6,865 nt of DNA. Source: CAYNNP01 sp964398215 (GTDB taxonomy: Bacteria > Planctomycetota > Planctomycetia > Pirellulales > Pirellulaceae). This document shows positions 6,185 through 6,865 of this stretch, one piece after another. The notes under the pieces are model-generated. The model searched no databases, was not told where the DNA came from, and saw nothing but the letters and a program-made list of their open reading frames with translations. Both the position numbers and the translations under genes were made by a program. Where the stretch lies: positions 1 to 6,865 of the forward strand of contig CAYNNP010000296.1 in the NCBI GenBank assembly GCA_964398215.1, written 5' to 3'. Every line of letters begins with the position of its first letter. Position 1 is the first letter of the stretch.

Positions 6185-6338
6185 TACAAGGGCTTGTTCG
6201 ATATCCGGCGGCGCTACTGGTTTTGTTTTGGTGCCGAAGGATGCTTGGGACAGTTCTTCAAGGATCACCGATGTGGTTTCCGCTTGTGAACGTGTTACGC
6301 GGTTCTGTGATGCACTGCCTTGATGCGCCCATTATTCA
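6185..6338. other. Convergent intergenic region, no confident gene
   Basis: This 154-bp gap lies between the stop codons of two convergent genes. I see no strong hairpin with a U tract, so the terminators expected here are not evident. Short open frames cross it in several directions but none has a credible start or a recognisable product. The part at about 6255-6335, read on the minus strand (AATAATGGGCGCATC, then AGTGCATCAC, then GGTGATCC), weakly recalls a dispersed planctomycete intergenic element with an AACAATG...TGCAC...GGTGATC layout. That comparison is from memory and uncertain. Confidence 0.35.
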
Positions 6339-6818
6339 CTAGAATTTCCAGCCAAAGTCAAGAAAGACACAGTTTGGCAGTTCTAGCTTCAGTCTTTCTC
6401 GGCCTTCGGGCGTCAATTTCGTTCGATGTACATTCAAGCTCTGAAGATACTTGAGCTTTGAAAGTGTCGGAATTGAATCGTCAGTGATGTCGCTGAAGGC
6501 GAGATCTAGGTATTGCAGACCCGGAAACTCAGCGAGTCGTTTCACCCCAGCATCTGACAGCTTCGAGCCTGGTATAACTAGGCAGCGTAACGGCGATTTT
6601 GCGTTGATACTCGCCATCAATTTGTCGTCAAACGAACCACTCAAATCCACGACCGCTTGCAGTGAGACAAGTTTCGACACTAGTTGTTGAGTTGATTCTC
6701 CTTTGATTGGGTCCACCCATTCGTCACGGCCAATAGCGGTGATTTCGCGCTGAATGCGTTTCGCACGCATGGACCCGGTGTTTGGCGAAGCACGTATTTT
6801 CACTCCCAGCCATTTCAT
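6339..6818 (-). CDS. Small leucine-rich-repeat protein, possibly 5'-truncated by the window edge
   Basis: From the ATG at 6818 this gives 159 residues. Three 24-26-residue leucine-rich repeats occupy residues 77-100 (LRCLVIPGSKLSDAG), 101-124 (LQYLDLAFSDITDD) and 125-150 (LQSLNVHRTKLTPEG), ending in the cap LPNC (147-150). The LxxLxLxxxxITDxG pattern and LPNC ending are typical of the many planctomycete LRR proteins, whose partners are mostly unknown. Residues 2-30 (KWLGVK...RAKRIQREITAIG) resemble the stretch that in related proteins directly follows a membrane helix. The frame remains open from 6819 to the window end at 6865, so the true start may lie outside; those extra codons are polar and hold no membrane helix. 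An AAGG a few bases before the ATG makes 6818 a usable start. The C-terminus is complete. Confidence 0.78.
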   Translation of the reverse strand: MKWLGVKIRASPNTGSMRAKRIQREITAIGRDEWVDPIKGESTQQLVSKLVSLQAVVDLSGSFDDKLMASINAKSPLRCLVIPGSKLSDAGVKRLAEFPGLQYLDLAFSDITDDSIPTLSKLKYLQSLNVHRTKLTPEGRERLKLELPNCVFLDFGWKF

Positions 6819-6865
6819 GTTTACCTTACCGCGACCAACCTCCCAGCCATCGGCCTCAAGCTTGG

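Noticed and set aside
6074..6268. Minus-strand open frame of 64 codons at the end of the propeller gene
   Set aside because: Half of it is antisense to the conserved C-terminus of the propeller protein, and the remainder has no recognisable content.
6185..6338. A terminator hairpin between the convergent genes
   Set aside because: The best pairing I found (CGGCG with TGCCG near 6206-6234) is only four to five base pairs long and gives no convincing stem.

Overview
The window looks like chromosomal DNA from a planctomycete, probably of the Rhodopirellula/Pirellulaceae type. Three things suggest this: a GCTAGC-centred inverted repeat (93-169) of a kind I associate with those genomes, a short leucine-rich-repeat protein ending in the LPNC cap common in planctomycetes, and tandem ExbD proteins beside a large secreted helical-repeat protein. 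Base composition is close to balanced and few genes have strong Shine-Dalgarno sites, which also fits. The assignment is pattern recognition, not a database result.

Most of the window (about 188-5231) is a minus-strand gene train. Read in transcription order it encodes: a membrane-anchored TlpA-type thioredoxin (5231-4635); two small ExbD/TolR-type proteins (4579 or 4615-4169, then 4160-3717); a 758-residue secreted helical, TPR-like protein of unknown function whose start overlaps the second exbD stop as ATGA (3720-1444); and, after a 155-bp gap, a class IV (HDAC11-like) deacetylase/deacylase with an N-terminal membrane anchor (1288-188). The train ends close to the long inverted repeat. All five products appear to be membrane-bound or exported, so the group looks like an envelope system: ExbD proteins normally transmit proton-motive force with an ExbB/TolQ/MotA-type channel, the helical protein could be a periplasmic scaffold, and the thioredoxin a redox partner. 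No ExbB is present, so the channel subunit must be encoded elsewhere or lie outside what can be seen here. The role of the deacylase in this setting is unknown.

On the plus strand, starting only 35 bp from the divergent thioredoxin gene, is a secreted protein of about 305 residues that looks like a beta-propeller (5267-6184). A 154-bp convergent gap separates it from a small LRR protein on the minus strand (6339-6818), whose frame stays open to the right edge of the window, so its true start may be missing.

There are no tRNA or rRNA genes, CRISPR arrays, transposases or integrases. No gene-free stretch exceeds 300 bases. The gaps are 1-187 (holds the inverted repeat), 1289-1443 (a 10-bp palindrome and a ribosome-binding site), 5232-5266 (divergent starts) and 6185-6338 (possibly a degenerate lineage-specific repeat).
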